DNA of 64,000 bases from Paenibacillus thiaminolyticus (GTDB lineage: Bacteria > Bacillota > Bacilli > Paenibacillales > Paenibacillaceae), in contig NZ_CP041405.1 of NCBI RefSeq assembly GCF_007066085.1, positions 1,426,001 to 1,490,000 on the forward strand. The letters run 5' to 3'. Position 1 is the stretch's first letter. Each line of letters opens with the position of its first letter. Below are positions 25,482 to 33,743 of this stretch, in pieces. The position numbers and the translations under genes are program-made. Under the pieces are notes generated by a model. It had not been told where the DNA came from. It searched no databases and saw nothing but the letters and a program-made list of their open reading frames with translations.

Positions 25482-26642
25482 ATGTCCAACGAGATTACAC
25501 GCCGCGAACGGCGAATTGCGTCCGCCTGGAGCGCCCGTGCCGGAGAGCTTCGCGAGGCGGAAACTCCCTTTTTGCTCATCGATGCGGAACGCACGAAGCA
25601 GAACATCCGCCATATGGCAGACATCGCCGCCAAGAATGGCGTCCAGCTGCGTCCCCATGCCAAGACGCACAAAATGCCGCATATCGCCCGTCTGCAGCAG
25701 CAGCATGGCGCCGTCGGCATTACGGTGGCCAAGGTATCCGAGGCCGAAGTGATGGTGAAGAACGGCATTCGCGACATCTTCATCGCTTATCCTCTTGTCG
25801 TGCCATCCAAGATTCGGCGCGCTCTCGCCTTGACGGCCGACGCCCGCATTATCGCGGGCGTGGACAGCGCGGCCGGAGCGCGCGCCCTGGAGGCGGAGGC
25901 CCGGCAATTCGGCGGCGTCCTGGAGGTGCGTCTGGAGATCGATACCGGACTGAAGCGATCCGGGGTACGCACGGCGAATATCAAGGCGGTGGCGGAAGCG
26001 ATCGCCGGTTGTCCGCATTTGCGCTTGACTGGCATCTATACGTTCCGCGGCGCGCTGATCCACGGGGAGACGACGCTGGATGTCCGCAGCGCCGGTGTCG
26101 ACGAAGGCATGCGGATGGCCGGCATCGCCGAAGGGCTGCGCGAAGCCGGCTATGACATTCAGGATGTCAGCGTCGGGTCGACCCCGACGGGCGCGTATGC
26201 GGCTGCCGTGCCGGGCGTGACGGAGATTCGGCCGGGCACGTACGTATTCCAGGATCGGATGCAGGCCGCCTTCGGCGGCTGTAGTCTCAAGGATTGCGCG
26301 GGAGCCGTCGTCGTCACGGTCGTGAGCTGCCCCGAGGAGGATACCGTCATCGTCGACGGCGGGAGCAAAGCGTTCGCGACCGACGTTCAGCCGAATACCG
26401 CGCCTCTCTATCTGCGCGGCTTCGGGCATGTGCTCGAAGCGCCCGAAGCGGTGCTGGAACGGCTGACGGAAGAGCATGGCATGATACGGATCGCGCCGGG
26501 ACACGGCCTGGAGGCCGGAGATCGGCTGCACATCGTGCCGAATCATATTTGCAGTACGTTGAACTTATACAATTCGGTCCAGTATATCACCCCTGACGGG
26601 GTAACGCCGGTGTCTGTCGAGGCGCGCGGCTGCAGCTGGTAA
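25482..26642 (+). CDS. D-serine dehydratase / D-threonine aldolase family PLP enzyme
   Basis: 386 residues with fold-III alanine-racemase-type architecture. RPHAKTHK places the PLP-binding lysine at residue 61; IDTGLKRSG and VSVGSTPTG are cofactor-phosphate regions, and the C-terminal NHICSTLNL carries the His-x-Cys metal pair of eukaryotic-type D-serine dehydratase and D-threonine aldolase. AGGAGG precedes ATG 25482. The downstream ridA favours an enzyme that releases 2-aminoacrylate, i.e. a D-serine dehydratase activity, but aldolase activity cannot be excluded. Confidence 0.9.
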   Translation: MSNEITRRERRIASAWSARAGELREAETPFLLIDAERTKQNIRHMADIAAKNGVQLRPHAKTHKMPHIARLQQQHGAVGITVAKVSEAEVMVKNGIRDIFIAYPLVVPSKIRRALALTADARIIAGVDSAAGARALEAEARQFGGVLEVRLEIDTGLKRSGVRTANIKAVAEAIAGCPHLRLTGIYTFRGALIHGETTLDVRSAGVDEGMRMAGIAEGLREAGYDIQDVSVGSTPTGAYAAAVPGVTEIRPGTYVFQDRMQAAFGGCSLKDCAGAVVVTVVSCPEEDTVIVDGGSKAFATDVQPNTAPLYLRGFGHVLEAPEAVLERLTEEHGMIRIAPGHGLEAGDRLHIVPNHICSTLNLYNSVQYITPDGVTPVSVEARGCSW

Positions 26643-26700
26643 CGGGAGAAGGAGCAAGCACTCATGCTTGCGTCATCATATGGAAGGAGAAATGAACGAT

Positions 26701-27171
26701 ATGGGACAAATCGAACAACGTTTGCAGCAATTGGGGATTGAACTGCCGGTAATCGGGGAACCGAGGTTCTCCTATATTCCATCCCGGCGCACGGGGAATC
26801 TTGTCTATACGTCCGGCATGGACTGCCGGATTAACGGTGTCTTGATGTATGAAGGCAAGCTCGGAACCGATCTGACGATCGAACAAGGCCAGGAAGCGGC
26901 GCGCCAAGTCATTATCAATGCGCTCGCCGTCATCAGGCATGAGCTGGGCACGCTGGATAATGTATCGAAGGTGATCAAAATGCTCGCCTTCGTGAACAGC
27001 GCTCCGGGCTTCGCGGATCAGCCCTATGTCATTAACGGGGCTTCCGACCTGCTGATCGAAGTATTCGGCGATGCGGGCCGCCATGCCCGCTCCGCTATCG
27101 GAACGAGCGGCCTGCCGTTCCATACACCGGTGGAGATCGAGCTTATCGTAGAAGTGAAAGACGGAGCATAA
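26701..27171 (+). CDS. RidA family (YjgF/YER057c/UK114) protein
   Basis: 156 residues, the longer RidA-like subgroup. YIPSRRTGNLVYTSGMDCRING at the front contains the family YTSG turn, and HARSAIGTSGLPFHTPVEIE holds the conserved Arg of the enamine/imine site. ATG 26701 is preferred (AAGGAG 11 nt upstream), with ATG 26692 an alternative. RidA proteins hydrolyse reactive enamines such as 2-aminoacrylate made by PLP dehydratases, matching the preceding gene. Confidence 0.92.
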   Translation: MGQIEQRLQQLGIELPVIGEPRFSYIPSRRTGNLVYTSGMDCRINGVLMYEGKLGTDLTIEQGQEAARQVIINALAVIRHELGTLDNVSKVIKMLAFVNSAPGFADQPYVINGASDLLIEVFGDAGRHARSAIGTSGLPFHTPVEIELIVEVKDGA

Positions 27172-27347
27172 TCAGGATAGACGCCAAAGATTAGGCGGCG
27201 CGTTCTTCGGAACGTGCTGCTTGTCTAGTGCCGGGCCGGACCTTTTCCTTACCGCTGGAAGAAATTATCCGCTGATATTCACTCGTTCATGCCGTTAACA
27301 GGAGAGTTCGTTGAGCAGCTGCCCTTCTTTTATGGAAATAAATTCCG

Positions 27348-27376
27348 TTGACCATCCGGACAACCCCCGATAAAGT
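27348..27376 (+). promoter_or_regulatory. Candidate promoter of the NhaC gene
   Basis: TTGACC, a 17-nt spacer, TAAAGT, about 145 nt upstream of the start. The 350-nt gap 27172-27521 contains this, a UUCG-capped hairpin at about 27193-27222 behind ridA, and no other gene. Confidence 0.5.
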
Positions 27377-27521
27377 AGGTTATGTATTCTTATTTTGCTT
27401 TATTGCGGTCAAGCGTGTAAGCGACCATGCGAAAATGCGTTCTCGCACGATAATGCCATTGCCTTTTCGTAGCGATCATACGCTAAGCTTGTTCTGCCTA
27501 TCAATCGAGGAGTTGTCAATT

Positions 27522-28961
27522 ATGAATTCATCAACGAACACTGCCGAGCAGGAGATGCTTCGGTTCGGGCAGAGCGTTACAATCTTCATTGCCATTCTGC
27601 TTATTCTTATCGTTCCGATTCTCGGATGGCGGGTAGAGCCGCATATTCCGCTGATTGCCGCCTCGGTCGCGGCGGGAGGACTCCTGCTGCTGTTCGGACG
27701 GTCTTGGGACGAAGTGGAGCGAGCCTTCGTTCGCGGATTGCAGGCATCGGTCCAGCCTGCGCTCCTGCTGACGCTGATCGGCATTCTTATCGGGGTCTGG
27801 ATGATGAGCGGAACGGTGGCGACCTTGCTCTTCTACGGCACGTCCCTGTTCCAGCCGCAATGGTTCACCCTGAGCGCGCTGATGCTCACCGTAATTGTCT
27901 CGATGTTCGTCGGGAGCTCGCTTACGACGGTCGGCACGTTCGGGGTCGCCCTTGTCGGCATGGCCGCCTCCATGGGTGTCCATCCCGCAATCGCGGCGGG
28001 AGCGGTCGTGTCCGGCGCCTGCTTCGGAGACAAAATGTCCCCGTTGTCCGACACGACCAACTTCGCCTCTGCGGTTACCCGGGTATCGATCCCCGATCAT
28101 ATCCGCAACATGACGAAGACGACCGTGCCGGCATTCATTCTTACTTGTATCGCCTTCGCCTTGATCGGCTCCTCTTCCGCGCCCGATATGGAGGCGTTGG
28201 AAGCATTACAGCGCGATATCGGACAGAGCTTCCATATTACGCCGTGGGCGCTGCTCCCGCTGGCCGTCGTGCTCATCGCTGCGTTCAAGCGGGTGCCTGT
28301 CGCGCTGACGATGCTGCTGGGCATCGGCTCCGGCCTGGCCGTGGCCGCGCTGCTTCAGCATGCGTTCGATATCCGGCAGTGGATCAGCGTGATGCACTAT
28401 GGATTCTCGGGCAGCTTCGCCCTGGAGGATACCGCCCGCATTATGAACCGGGGCGGCTTGCAATCGATGGCCGGCACGATCGCGCTCATCGCCATCGCGT
28501 TCGGCATGGGCGGGCTGCTGCAGCATGGCGGAGTCATTCCAGCCTTGTTCCGGCGCCTCATCGCCCCAATTCGGAAGAAGGAATCGCTCGTCATCGCAAG
28601 CGGTCTGAGCTCCATCGGCGTGAATGTCATTACCGGCGAGCAGTACATGTCCATCCTGCTTCCGGGCCAACTATTCGCCGACGAGTATGACAAGCGGAGC
28701 ATTCCGCGGAAGACGCTGTCACGGACACTGGAGGATTGCGGCACGCTGGTCAATCCGTTAATCCCGTGGGGCGTCAGCGGCGCGATGATGACCGGCGCCA
28801 TCGGATTGCCGGTGCTGGACTACGCGCCCTATGCTTTCTTTCTCTGGCTGTCGCCGCTCGTCACCTTCGCCTTCGTGCTGCTGCCGGGGCTGAAGGGCGG
28901 CGCGCTCGGCCTCGGGCCCGCCACATCGGCGCGTGGAGATGCCAAGAATGCCGGACTGTAG
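27522..28961 (+). CDS. NhaC family Na+/H+ antiporter-type transporter
   Basis: 479 residues and about 11-12 hydrophobic helices. Family landmarks include GACFGDKMSPLSDTTNFA (residues about 165-182), where charged residues line the transport path, and ALSLNLIxG-like re-entrant regions in the second half (GVNVITGEQYMSILLPGQLF). ATG 27522 has GAGGAG 9 nt upstream; the frame open to 27348 lies over a promoter. NhaC-family members exchange Na+ for H+ or for organic acids such as malate and lactate. In this operon it might move a substrate amino or keto acid. Confidence 0.9.
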   Translation: MNSSTNTAEQEMLRFGQSVTIFIAILLILIVPILGWRVEPHIPLIAASVAAGGLLLLFGRSWDEVERAFVRGLQASVQPALLLTLIGILIGVWMMSGTVATLLFYGTSLFQPQWFTLSALMLTVIVSMFVGSSLTTVGTFGVALVGMAASMGVHPAIAAGAVVSGACFGDKMSPLSDTTNFASAVTRVSIPDHIRNMTKTTVPAFILTCIAFALIGSSSAPDMEALEALQRDIGQSFHITPWALLPLAVVLIAAFKRVPVALTMLLGIGSGLAVAALLQHAFDIRQWISVMHYGFSGSFALEDTARIMNRGGLQSMAGTIALIAIAFGMGGLLQHGGVIPALFRRLIAPIRKKESLVIASGLSSIGVNVITGEQYMSILLPGQLFADEYDKRSIPRKTLSRTLEDCGTLVNPLIPWGVSGAMMTGAIGLPVLDYAPYAFFLWLSPLVTFAFVLLPGLKGGALGLGPATSARGDAKNAGL

Positions 28962-29057
28962 GCCGGATGTTGTCCCTTCCATGACAATATGGTAATCTCA
29001 TAGCAGAGAGCGCCCGGGGCCATACGAAGGTGGCGGGGCATGGAGAGGAGGACGGCA

Positions 29058-29417
29058 GTGATTCAGCATAAGTACCCATCGTGGATCCGCTACGCGGTTA
29101 TCATCATCTCGGTAATCGCCCTGTTCGCCTCTTCCCTGCTGCCCTCCGCGCCCGAGGAACCGTTGCAGTTGGATGACAGAAGCGCCTATTATCAGCATGA
29201 CCGGCATTACCAGTCCGTTGTCGGCTCTCTTCACCATTATGTGGTGAAGATCCATAAGTTCGTGACGTGGAAGATTCTGTTCATGCTCTACCTGCTTCTG
29301 CTTCTCGCCAGAAGCGCCGTTCCGCGCTTCCGGTTCCGCGTGCCGTATCTGATTTTGCACCGCAGGCTTCTCTTGCGGCCGTTGAAGTACACCTCGCGCT
29401 TCGTCTTCGCCGATTAG
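29058..29417 (+). CDS. Small membrane protein, unknown function
   Basis: 119 residues from GTG 29058 (AGGAGG 6 nt upstream). Two hydrophobic segments: YAVIIISVIALFASSLL (about 10-27) and ILFMLYLLLLLA (about 75-87), with a His-rich extracytoplasmic loop between (YYQHDRHYQSVVGSLHHYVV) and an Arg-rich C-terminal tail. The positive-inside pattern puts both ends in the cytoplasm. No family recognised. A second small membrane protein follows 54 nt later, suggesting a pair. Confidence 0.65.
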   Translation: MIQHKYPSWIRYAVIIISVIALFASSLLPSAPEEPLQLDDRSAYYQHDRHYQSVVGSLHHYVVKIHKFVTWKILFMLYLLLLLARSAVPRFRFRVPYLILHRRLLLRPLKYTSRFVFAD

Positions 29418-29471
29418 ATTGCGAGCGTCCGAATCCGGACCTGCAGCCTAAGCGGCGAGGAGGTGTGGCAG

Positions 29472-29636
29472 ATGAAGGCAACCGGTTCAGATCAAGCCAA
29501 GCCTGCGGCGAACAGCGGCAAGCAAGGCCAGCCAATGAAGACCGATATGAAGGTCATTAATCGGGATGTCCGTAATATCCTGGTGTTCACGGCGGCATCG
29601 CTCGTGCTCATTGTCGCCCTATACTATTTGATGTAG
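29472..29636 (+). CDS. 54-residue single-span membrane protein
   Basis: ATG 29472 has GAGGAGG 8 nt upstream and opens MKATGSDQAKPAANSGKQGQ; a hydrophobic helix NILVFTAASLVLIVALYYLM ends the protein at TAG 29634-29636. The charged linker before the helix (MKTDMKVINRDVR) suggests the N-terminus is cytoplasmic. It is followed by a strong terminator, so it is the last gene of a small unit with the 119-residue protein. Confidence 0.65.
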   Translation: MKATGSDQAKPAANSGKQGQPMKTDMKVINRDVRNILVFTAASLVLIVALYYLM

Positions 29637-29655
29637 TTGGCAGCATTGGCCCTAA

Positions 29656-29704
29656 TACCTTTGCCCGTCGGGGGTTCATCCCCTGCGGGCAAAGGTTTTT
29701 TTGT
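29656..29704 (+). terminator. Rho-independent terminator
   Basis: ACCTTTGCCCGTCGGGGG pairs with CCCTGCGGGCAAAGGT, followed by TTTTTTTG. Ends the small membrane protein unit. Confidence 0.9.
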
Positions 29705-29735
29705 GTCTCCGTTCTATTCAAGGTTCATTTTTCGC

Positions 29736-29802
29736 TAAAACGAACATATAATCTGCTATTAAATAAACCAATATGAACATTTAATTGAACTAAAATGAAC
29801 AT
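29736..29802. promoter_or_regulatory. Direct GAACAT repeats, candidate DeoR operators
   Basis: TAAAACGAACAT (29736), CAATATGAACAT (29769) and TAAAATGAACAT (29791) are three same-strand copies; an inverted GGTTCATTTTTCG lies at 29723. The last copy is inside the spacer of the kduI promoter. DeoR-family repressors often use such repeats, and a DeoR gene is in the operon. Confidence 0.55.
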
Positions 29803-29813
29803 TGAGCTATACT
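29785..29813 (+). promoter_or_regulatory. kduI operon promoter
   Basis: TTGAAC, a 17-nt spacer, then TATACT; 51 nt upstream of the kduI start. Confidence 0.7.
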
Positions 29814-29863
29814 ATGAACGATAGCTCTCATCATTTTACTTATCTTAAGGAGGAAATCGTATC

Positions 29864-30697
29864 ATGGAAATCCGTTACGCTTGTCATCCCGAAGGCGCGA
29901 AAGGCTATGACACTTCCCGTCTGCGCGAGGAATTTCTTATCGAGAAGCTGTTCATCGACAATGAGATTCAAATGGTGTACAGTCATGTTGACCGATACAT
30001 TACCGGGGGCGTTCTGCCGACGACGAAGACGGTGAAGCTGGAGGCGGACGCGAAAGAAATGGGCGCCGATTATTTCCTGGAGCGGCGGGAGATCGGAATT
30101 ATTAATGTCGGCGGAGAGGGTGTCATCACCGTGGACGGCGTTGCCTATGACATGGAGCCGCGCGACTGTCTCTATATCGGCATGGGAAGCAAGGATGTGA
30201 CATTCGCCAGCAAAGAGGCTGCCCGCCCGGCGCGCTTCTACTTCAACTCGACGCCGGCGCACAAAACGTATCCGACGGAGAAGGTCGCCATCAGCAAGGC
30301 AACGCCGCAGCATCTCGGCAGTCTGTCGAGCTCCAACGAGCGCACCATTTATAAATATATCCATAGAGACGGCGTGCAAAGCTGCCAGCTCGTCATGGGC
30401 ATGACGCTGCTGAAGCCGAACAATATGTGGAATACGATGCCTTGCCATACCCATAATCGCCGCTCCGAAGTCTATTTCTATTTCGACATGCCGGAGGACG
30501 GTGTCGTCTTCCATTTGATGGGCGAGCCGCAAGAGACGCGCCATGTCGTCGTTCGGAACGAGCAAGCCATTATTTCCCCTAGCTGGTCGATACATAGCGG
30601 CGTCGGCACGAGCAACTATACGTTCATCTGGGGCATGGCCGGGGAGAACCAGACATTCGAAGACATGGATATGGTCGGTATGAAGGATTTGAAGTAA
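29864..30697 (+). CDS. kduI: 5-dehydro-4-deoxy-D-glucuronate isomerase (KduI)
   Basis: 277 residues, full length for KduI. The cupin zinc site is visible in CHTHNRRSEVYFYF (His, His, Glu) and the fourth His in SWSIHSGVG. KduI isomerises 5-keto-4-deoxyuronate (from unsaturated uronates) to 3-deoxy-D-glycero-2,5-hexodiulosonate in the cytosol. AAGGAGG precedes ATG 29864. It is the first gene of a unit with a DeoR regulator, KduD and a GH88 hydrolase, giving three consecutive steps of unsaturated uronide breakdown. Confidence 0.96.
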   Translation: MEIRYACHPEGAKGYDTSRLREEFLIEKLFIDNEIQMVYSHVDRYITGGVLPTTKTVKLEADAKEMGADYFLERREIGIINVGGEGVITVDGVAYDMEPRDCLYIGMGSKDVTFASKEAARPARFYFNSTPAHKTYPTEKVAISKATPQHLGSLSSSNERTIYKYIHRDGVQSCQLVMGMTLLKPNNMWNTMPCHTHNRRSEVYFYFDMPEDGVVFHLMGEPQETRHVVVRNEQAIISPSWSIHSGVGTSNYTFIWGMAGENQTFEDMDMVGMKDLK

Positions 30698-30725
30698 AGG
30701 ATACGATGTAAAGGATTTGAAGAAA

Positions 30726-31478
30726 ATGTCCAATGTAAAACGCCATCAACAAATTATGGAGCTTCTCATTCAGCAGGGTGAAGTCAAAGTGAACGAACTG
30801 AGCGAGCAGCTGGAAGTGACCGGCAAGACGATCCGCGCCGATCTCGAAGCGCTTGAAGCGCAAGGCCTGCTTACCCGCGTTCACGGCGGCGCCGTGTTGA
30901 AGAATATGTCCGATCTCGGGCTGCTGCCGGTGCAGGCGCCGAACCGCCGGCATCTGAGCGAGAAGGCCGAGATTGCAGAGAAAGCCGTACGCCTCATCGA
31001 GCCCGACGACATCATTGCGCTTGATGGCGGAAGCACGACGCTGGAAATGGCGAAACGTCTGGATCATGAATCGTTAACGGTCGTGACCAACGATTTGTTC
31101 ATCATCGCCGAGCTGATCCGGAAGCCCGACATCCGCCTCGTCGTTCCCGGCGGGTACCGCAACCGCAATCTGCTCGTCAGCAGCGAGGCGGTGCAGTTGG
31201 TCCGCAAGCTTAATATCCAGAAAGCGTTCGTCTCTTCCACCGGAATTCATACCGATAACGGCCTGACGATCTACACGAGCGAGCTGTATGATCTGAAGCG
31301 CGCCTGGATCGAGACGGCCAAGCATTCCTACGGAGTCGTCGATCATACCAAGTTCGGCAAATCGGCGCTTCTGACCTTCGCCTCCTTATCGGACATGACC
31401 GCCGTCATCACCGACGGCGGCCTGAACGAGGAAGCGAAGGCGACCTATATAGCGGCAGGAGTCCCGGACATCTTGTGA
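30726..31478 (+). CDS. DeoR family transcriptional regulator
   Basis: About 250 residues. The N-terminal winged helix (RHQQIMELLIQQGEVKVNEL, then TGKTIRADLEALEAQGLLTR) is the DeoR signature; the C-terminal sugar-phosphate-isomerase-like sensor contains ALDGGSTTLEMAKRL and VVTNDLFI. AAAGGA lies 10 nt before ATG 30726; TTG 30717 is less likely. The 3' end of kduI and this leader share a duplicated AAGGATTTGAAG. It probably represses this operon until a phosphorylated or keto-deoxy sugar intermediate appears. Confidence 0.92.
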   Translation: MSNVKRHQQIMELLIQQGEVKVNELSEQLEVTGKTIRADLEALEAQGLLTRVHGGAVLKNMSDLGLLPVQAPNRRHLSEKAEIAEKAVRLIEPDDIIALDGGSTTLEMAKRLDHESLTVVTNDLFIIAELIRKPDIRLVVPGGYRNRNLLVSSEAVQLVRKLNIQKAFVSSTGIHTDNGLTIYTSELYDLKRAWIETAKHSYGVVDHTKFGKSALLTFASLSDMTAVITDGGLNEEAKATYIAAGVPDIL

Positions 31479-31547
31479 GCGTGCAGCCGGGACCTGTCCT
31501 CTAGTCAACCATCGATCGAATATGTCAGTTACCAAGGAGGAAGGGGT

Positions 31548-32306
31548 ATGGAATCCATCTTCGATTTACGGGGCCGCACCGCCGTCGTCACGGGCGGGGG
31601 CATCGGCCTCGGTTACGGCATCGCCGAGGGTCTGGCCCGTGCGGGCGCTGATCTGATTCTCGTCTCTCACAACGTTCGCGAGGAGCCGCTGCAGAAGCTG
31701 CAGGATCTCGGGATCAAGGCCGCCTTCATTCAGGCCGATCTGCAAGATCTGAACGGAATTGAAAGCGTTGTCGCACAATGCCTGGAGGCTGCCGGAGGCA
31801 AGGTCGATATCTTGGTGAACAATTCCGGCATTATCCGCCGGACGCCCGCAGCGGACCATCCGTTATCGGACTGGCATGAGGTGCTGCAATTAAATCTGCA
31901 TGCCGTCTTCTATTTGTGCCAGTCCTTCGGCAAGCTGATGATTCAGCGCGGTTCCGGCAAAATCATCAACATCGCCTCAATGCTCTCCTTCCAGGGCGGC
32001 ATCAATGTGCCCGGGTATACCGCAGCGAAGCATGGGGTCGCCGGCATCACGAAGGCGCTCGCGAATGAATGGGCGAAGCACGGCGTCAACGTCAACGCGA
32101 TCGCTCCAGGTTATATGGCGACCGACAACACGCAGCAGCTCCGCGACGACGAGAAGCGCAGCGCGGAGATTCTGGGCCGGATTCCGGCTGGACGCTGGGG
32201 GACGCCGGAGGATTTGGCCGGTCCTGCCGTGTTCCTCGCCTCCTCCGCCTCGGATTACGTGAATGGTCATATTTTGTGCGTGGACGGCGGCTGGATGAAC
32301 CGCTAA
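31548..32306 (+). CDS. kduD: 2-dehydro-3-deoxy-D-gluconate 5-dehydrogenase-like SDR (KduD)
   Basis: 252 residues. TGGGIGLGYGIAEGLARAG (cofactor loop), NNSGIIRRTPA, catalytic YTAAKHGVAG and C-terminal CVDGGWMNR fit KduD. AAGGAGG lies 6 nt before ATG 31548. KduD reduces the 2,5-diketo product of KduI to 2-keto-3-deoxygluconate with NADH. Its order after kduI and before a GH88 hydrolase supports the assignment. No KDG kinase or aldolase gene is in the window, so those steps are encoded elsewhere. Confidence 0.92.
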   Translation: MESIFDLRGRTAVVTGGGIGLGYGIAEGLARAGADLILVSHNVREEPLQKLQDLGIKAAFIQADLQDLNGIESVVAQCLEAAGGKVDILVNNSGIIRRTPAADHPLSDWHEVLQLNLHAVFYLCQSFGKLMIQRGSGKIINIASMLSFQGGINVPGYTAAKHGVAGITKALANEWAKHGVNVNAIAPGYMATDNTQQLRDDEKRSAEILGRIPAGRWGTPEDLAGPAVFLASSASDYVNGHILCVDGGWMNR

Positions 32307-32368
32307 TAGAGGTTGTTCAAGTAGCCCGCTTTTAATCATGTTCCTATACGAGAAAGGGGCAATGAACG

Positions 32369-33508
32369 ATGAAAACGCTATGGGCGCAAGCCATTGATGA
32401 CGCGGTATCGAAGACGAGAGCCAATATCGGGCGCTTCGGGGAGCGGTTCCCCCATGTCGGCCGGGATGGGGGAGCATATCTTTTGAACGATAATACGGAC
32501 TGGACCGACGGCTTCTGGAGCGGCATCTTGTGGCTCTGCTATGAGTATACGAAGGATGAGGCCTTCGGCGAGGCGGCCCGCCGAACGGTGCGAAGCTTCG
32601 ATGAGCGGCTGCGGCGGGATATTGCACTTGATCATCACGACATCGGATTTCTGTATTCGCTCTCTTCCAAGGCGCAGTGGATTATCGAGCAGGATCCGGC
32701 GGCGCGTGACTTGACTATCCGTGCGGCGGATAAGCTCTTGAACCGCTGGCGAGAGAAGGGACGCTATATTCAGGCGTGGGGTCCGAAGGGCGATCCGAAC
32801 AACGGCGGCCGCATCATCATCGACTGTCTGATGAATCTGCCGCTCCTGTTCTGGGCGACGGAAATGACCGGAGACAACCGTTATGCCGAAGTGGCGCGCA
32901 TTCATGCCGAGCTAAGCAGACGCTATCTCGTGCGCGGCGATGATTCCTCGTACCATACGTTTCATTTCGAGCCCGAGAGCGGCCAGCCAATCGGCGGGTC
33001 GACGCATCAAGGGTTCACGAACGGATCGACCTGGACGCGCGGCCAGGCCTGGGGCATATACGGCTTCGCCCTCGCCTACCGCTACACGCACGACGATCAT
33101 TTCCTGGAGACATCCCGGCGCATGGCCCGCTACTTCCTGGAACGGCTGCCGGAGGATCATGTCGTCTACTGGGATTTCGATGTGACGGCAGAAGACTCGA
33201 CCCCAAGGGACAGCTCCGCCTCCGCGATTACCGCCGCCGGGCTGCAGGAGCTGCTGGCGCATCTGCCGGCCGATCACCCGGAGCGCGCCTGGCTGGAGAG
33301 CGGCCTGGAGAAGATGATGGAAGCGCTCGTCCGCCGCTACTCGACGATGCAGCTCCCGGAGGAAGACGGCTTGCTCCGGCGCGGCTCCTATGCCGTGCGG
33401 CTCGGCCACAGCCCGGACGACTATGTCATCTGGGGCGATTATTATTACTTGGAGGCCTTGATGCGCCTCGAACGCGGCGTGCCCGGCTACTGGTATAACC
33501 GCGCCTGA
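32369..33508 (+). CDS. Unsaturated glucuronyl hydrolase (GH88)
   Basis: 379 residues, the size of Bacillus sp. GL1 UGL. The general-acid pair is visible as Asp88 (ALDHHDIGF) and Asp152 (RIIIDCLMNL), with substrate-pocket signatures TWTRGQAWGIYGFALAYRYT and SSASAITAAGLQELL. No signal peptide, so it is cytosolic. UGLs remove the 4,5-unsaturated uronic acid from oligosaccharides made by polysaccharide lyases, producing the substrate of KduI. AAAGGGG precedes ATG 32369. GH105 is the main alternative; the Asp88 context and length favour GH88. Confidence 0.93.
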   Translation: MKTLWAQAIDDAVSKTRANIGRFGERFPHVGRDGGAYLLNDNTDWTDGFWSGILWLCYEYTKDEAFGEAARRTVRSFDERLRRDIALDHHDIGFLYSLSSKAQWIIEQDPAARDLTIRAADKLLNRWREKGRYIQAWGPKGDPNNGGRIIIDCLMNLPLLFWATEMTGDNRYAEVARIHAELSRRYLVRGDDSSYHTFHFEPESGQPIGGSTHQGFTNGSTWTRGQAWGIYGFALAYRYTHDDHFLETSRRMARYFLERLPEDHVVYWDFDVTAEDSTPRDSSASAITAAGLQELLAHLPADHPERAWLESGLEKMMEALVRRYSTMQLPEEDGLLRRGSYAVRLGHSPDDYVIWGDYYYLEALMRLERGVPGYWYNRA

Positions 33509-33602
33509 CGTGCTTAACTGATTGCTCACTCGACAACAGTTATTATGTGAAATATCTTCAACTGCTCCAGTTACGCGGCTATTTGCAGAATGATGTGGCG
33601 GC

Positions 33603-33637
33603 AAGGATAGTGCTCAAGTACAAGCACTATCCTTTTT
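33603..33637 (+). terminator. Rho-independent terminator of the kdu operon
   Basis: GGATAGTGCT and AGCACTATCC form a 10-bp stem followed by TTTTTG. Confidence 0.93.
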
Positions 33638-33743
33638 GTCATTGCGGTATCCGGCCATCGGCGGTATCGCCTTGAACCTTACAGGGGTCCCGCCCCATCG
33701 CCGCCTTGGCACCGGTAACCCCGGTTACGCGCGGAACTACTCT

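Noticed and set aside
27626..28690. 354-codon plus-strand frame inside the NhaC gene
   Set aside because: Arg- and Gly-rich shadow in another frame; the NhaC frame has clear membrane helices and family motifs.
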